From NCBI GenBank assembly GCA_903870955.1, contig CAIQEX010000448.1, forward strand, positions 1 through 7,796: 7,796 bases of DNA, given 5' to 3'. The stretch comes from an uncultured beta proteobacterium (lineage in GTDB: Bacteria; Pseudomonadota; Gammaproteobacteria; Burkholderiales; Burkholderiaceae_C). Positions within the stretch are counted from its first letter, which is position 1. Each line of letters opens with the position of its first letter. Below, piece after piece: positions 5,867 through 7,796 of this stretch. Below the pieces are notes generated by a model that saw only the letters and a list, made by a program, of their open reading frames with translations, was not told where the DNA came from and ran no database searches. The position numbers and the translations under genes are program-made.

Positions 5867-6205
5867 ATGTCCAATTCCAAGTTCGTCAAATTTCAGGGTG
5901 GTTCCCTTGATGAACTGCGTAGTTTTCCCTTGTCTGCACGGCGCGAGGCTGGGTACCAGATCGACCGGATTCAGCATGGCATGGAGCCGGACGACTGGAA
6001 GCCTATGCCGACCATTGGGCAAGGCGTTCGAGAGATCCGGGTTCGCGATGCAGCTGGTGCGTTTCGGGTTGTCTATGTAGCGAAGTTCGCGGACGCGGTC
6101 TACGTACTTCATTGCTTCCAGAAGAAGACACAGAAGACCAGCAAACCGGATTTGGAATTGGCTGAGGGCCGTTACCGTGACTTGCTAAAGGAGCTAGGCA
6201 AATGA
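5867..6205 (+). CDS. RelE/ParE-superfamily toxin, HigB-like (phage Gp49 family)
   Basis: A 112-residue basic protein of the HigB/Gp49-like group in the RelE/ParE superfamily, whose members commonly cut mRNA on the ribosome. The diagnostic core is VREIRVRDAAGAFRVVYVAK (54-73), followed by VYVLHCFQKKTQKT (78-91) and the helix containing AEGRYRDLL. The conserved Arg/Lys residues (R56, R58, R67, K86-K87, K90) that usually support RNA binding or cleavage are present. Length is normal and the gene is intact. It precedes and overlaps its antitoxin by 4 nt (ATGA), the toxin-first order typical of HigBA. No ribosome binding site is present ahead of the ATG, which sits at the predicted transcription start, so translation may be leaderless and weak. 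Family is clear; the exact target is not visible from sequence. Confidence 0.9.
   Translation: MSNSKFVKFQGGSLDELRSFPLSARREAGYQIDRIQHGMEPDDWKPMPTIGQGVREIRVRDAAGAFRVVYVAKFADAVYVLHCFQKKTQKTSKPDLELAEGRYRDLLKELGK
6187..6193 (+). promoter_or_regulatory. Strong ribosome binding site of the antitoxin gene
   Basis: AAAGGAG lies 8 nt before the antitoxin ATG (6202), inside the end of the toxin gene. It is close to the ideal Shine-Dalgarno sequence, whereas the toxin has none. This fixes the antitoxin start and suggests it is made in excess. Confidence 0.75.
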
Positions 6206-6483
6206 GCAATGAAAAATTCGCCAGCGTGTGGGATGCCATCGAAGACTCGCCCCAGGACGCTGAGAACATGAAGCTGCGTGCTGGCTTGATGCGGGCACTG
6301 AGTGAACACCTCGCGCGCACGGGGCTGGGTCAGGCGCAGGCCGCAAAGATGTTTGGTGTCACGCAGCCACGGGTGTCGGACCTCATGCGTGGAAAAATCA
6401 ATCTCTTTGGTTTGGACGCGTTGGTCAACATGGCCTCTGCCGCTGGATTGCACGTTGAAATACGCGTAACGGAAGCGGCATAA
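6202..6483 (+). CDS. XRE family antitoxin, HigA-like
   Basis: A 93-residue helix-turn-helix protein, predicted to bind and neutralise the toxin encoded just upstream and to repress the shared promoter. The HTH (about 38-80) includes LGQAQAAKMFGVTQPRVSDL (42-61) and continues with the MRGKINLFGLDALVNMA stretch characteristic of small HigA-type antitoxins (HTH_37-like). The N-terminal 30 residues are acidic and the C-terminus ends in a short beta-like segment (HVEIRVTEA). The ATG overlaps the toxin TGA stop (ATGA) and is served by a strong AAAGGAG at 6187-6193. The only obvious operator is the TATACA/TGTATA repeat at 5840-5857. The stop codon overlaps the start of a palindromic terminator. Length and arrangement are normal for the family. 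Confidence 0.9.
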   Translation: MSNEKFASVWDAIEDSPQDAENMKLRAGLMRALSEHLARTGLGQAQAAKMFGVTQPRVSDLMRGKINLFGLDALVNMASAAGLHVEIRVTEAA

Positions 6484-6500
6484 GCCAAGCTTGGCTTTTT
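6482..6500 (+). terminator. Terminator of the toxin-antitoxin operon
   Basis: AAGCCAAGCTTGGCTT (6482-6497) is a perfect 16-bp palindrome that folds as a 6-bp stem with an AGCT loop. Five T residues (6496-6500) follow on the plus strand. It begins inside the antitoxin stop codon and fills the 20-bp gap before the convergent methyltransferase gene. On the minus strand it has no T-tract, so it should work mainly for the plus-strand operon. Confidence 0.65.
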
Positions 6501-6503
6501 CGC

Positions 6504-7796
6504 TTAACGCCCTACGTCCACCCATGCGGCTTCGCCTTGGGGGCGGGCGCGGCCTAGCGCTACCAGCAGGTCCAGAATGCCGGGCAGGCGCTCGCGCCAG
6601 CGACCTCGGGCGGTGAAGCTTGCGGCTATGTCTTCTAGCTTGAGGGCGGTGCCGGCTTGGGCCAGCACGTCGGCTACGGCCTTGATTTGGGCTGGGGCCT
6701 CAGACGGCCAGGGCTGGGGCGCGATGGCAGCGTTGCGCGCCGGGTTGGCGCGGGTTTTGGAGGAGCCGCCTGCCGCTTTGCCGCCCTCGGTGTGGGTGTC
6801 CGTGTCGTTGGCGCTTTCGTTGCTATCTCCGCTATCTTCGCTTTCACCACCTTCTGCGCTGGCGTCGGGTGCGACATCCAGACTGGCCTGTGTGCCCTGG
6901 CCGCTGGCGTGCTGAAAGCTGGGGCGCAGCCAGCGCACGGTGCCGGTGGCTTCTTCGGCGGCGCGGCGGGTGTTGAGGTCGACCAGACGGATTAGCAATG
7001 TTTCGGTATCTGCGGGCAGCTTGAGGTCGGCCCAGCCATAGGCTTGCAGCACGGCGCTGTCGAGTTCGTCGTGCAGGCTTTGCAGCACACCCACCAGCGC
7101 GTGGTCGTTGATGGTTTTGTCTTTGGCTGTGAGCGCCTCGCTATTGCGAATTTTTTCCAGCACGTTGTACATGCCGGTGATGGTGGCGTCGGCGTGCGCG
7201 GCTTGGCGGGCCTTGCGGTGTGCGTCGATTTGCTCGGCGAGGCTGCGGATGCGCTCGGTCAATGCGAGGGTGAGGCCGGTGTCGTCGGAGGGGAAGGGGA
7301 AGGTTTCAAAGCAGCGAGTCTTGTTGTAGCGCACATTGCCTATGTACATTCCCAACGAGCCACCATTCGCCAGTGCCCACTCTGCATGCATTCTGGTGGA
7401 TAACACGCCCAAGTGCAGCGCATCAGCGCTGGCAATGACGACGAGCATGTTGTCCGGCAATATGGCTGTGTCGACAAACTGGAAACTGCGGTGCTTGGCA
7501 GTTTCCACTGTGGCGATAAAGCGTGGGAGTCCCTTAAGTTGTTGGCGAAGGACAAGGCGCGGTTCGCCAAACAGCCACCAGTTGTCGCGGTAGATTGCAC
7601 GGTTGTTTTGTTCCCGCTCCGGCTTCACGCGCTCCGCCACCCATTGGTACACGGCAGGAAATCGGCTGCGCACCGTGTCAGCATCCAGACCAAACAGATC
7701 AATCACCATCACGTTGCGTGGTGCGGCTGTAAGGTCGCGCCCATTGCGGTAGGTGCGAATGTGCTGTTCCAAACCGGGTGTGCTGCCCAGTCCCAA
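6504..7796 (-). CDS. C-terminal part of an MmeI-like restriction-modification enzyme / DNA methyltransferase (5' end outside the window)
   Basis: The frame is open at the right edge, so at least 430 C-terminal residues are seen and the nuclease and methyltransferase catalytic motifs are not. Numbering from the edge, IRTYRNGRDL (13-22), VKPEREQNNRAIYRDNWW (57-74) and FGEPR (76-80) are typical of the region before the target recognition domain in MmeI-like type IIL and related class I methyltransferases. A recognition-domain core follows: PRFIATVETAKHR (91-103), ILPDNMLVV, HLGVLSTRMHAEW (128-140) and FETFPFP (163-169). After a helical part (about 175-290) come a low-complexity acidic Ser/Asp/Glu/Gly linker (about 298-360) and a small C-terminal domain (about 362-430) resembling a winged helix. 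Whether the whole enzyme cuts DNA, only methylates, or belongs to a DISARM- or BREX-like system cannot be told here. It converges on the toxin-antitoxin operon with a 20-bp gap. Confidence 0.85.
   Translation of the reverse strand: MGLGSTPGLEQHIRTYRNGRDLTAAPRNVMVIDLFGLDADTVRSRFPAVYQWVAERVKPEREQNNRAIYRDNWWLFGEPRLVLRQQLKGLPRFIATVETAKHRSFQFVDTAILPDNMLVVIASADALHLGVLSTRMHAEWALANGGSLGMYIGNVRYNKTRCFETFPFPSDDTGLTLALTERIRSLAEQIDAHRKARQAAHADATITGMYNVLEKIRNSEALTAKDKTINDHALVGVLQSLHDELDSAVLQAYGWADLKLPADTETLLIRLVDLNTRRAAEEATGTVRWLRPSFQHASGQGTQASLDVAPDASAEGGESEDSGDSNESANDTDTHTEGGKAAGGSSKTRANPARNAAIAPQPWPSEAPAQIKAVADVLAQAGTALKLEDIAASFTARGRWRERLPGILDLLVALGRARPQGEAAWVDVGR

Noticed and set aside
6717..6905. Repeated Ser/Asp/Glu/Gly codons considered as a tandem repeat or CRISPR-like array
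   Set aside because: There is no regular unit length or conserved repeat; it is a low-complexity protein linker read in frame.

Overview
The window looks like a Burkholderiales chromosome, most likely a Comamonadaceae-type betaproteobacterium. The reasons are GC-rich coding sequence with G/C-heavy third positions, the protein families present (DUF3391/HD-GYP, Aer-type PAS, betaproteobacterial-style chemoreceptor) and the general look of the sequences. This is judged from remembered family sequences, not from a search.

Left part (76-5205) is a sensing and metabolism block. On the minus strand lies a complete HD-GYP cyclic-di-GMP phosphodiesterase. It diverges, across a 233-bp regulatory gap, from a plus-strand unit of three tightly packed genes. 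These are a stand-alone Aer-type PAS protein (predicted FAD redox sensor), a membrane chemoreceptor whose start overlaps the PAS gene by 26 nt, and, 3 nt further on, a 439-residue CoA-transferase of the 4-hydroxybutyrate/butyryl-CoA type. The gap holds a good FNR/ANR-like box (TTGATGCATGTCAA) and a weaker second copy. This suggests that both the c-di-GMP enzyme and the energy-taxis pair respond to oxygen or redox state.

Middle (5206-5332) is a short junction. It holds a hairpin and what may be the eroded start of a hipA toxin gene, lying directly behind a minus-strand HipB-like regulator (5330-5713).

Right part (5330-7796) is accessory defence-type DNA. The HipB-like gene diverges from a complete HigBA-like toxin-antitoxin operon (toxin first, 4-nt overlap, terminator hairpin). 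That operon converges on the 3' part of a large MmeI-like restriction/methyltransferase gene that runs off the right edge. Each of the two regulator loci has an inverted repeat lying over its promoter and an ATG about 7 nt behind the -10 box, so both first genes may be translated from leaderless mRNAs.

No rRNA, tRNA, CRISPR array or insertion sequence was seen. Nothing can be assigned to bases 1-58.
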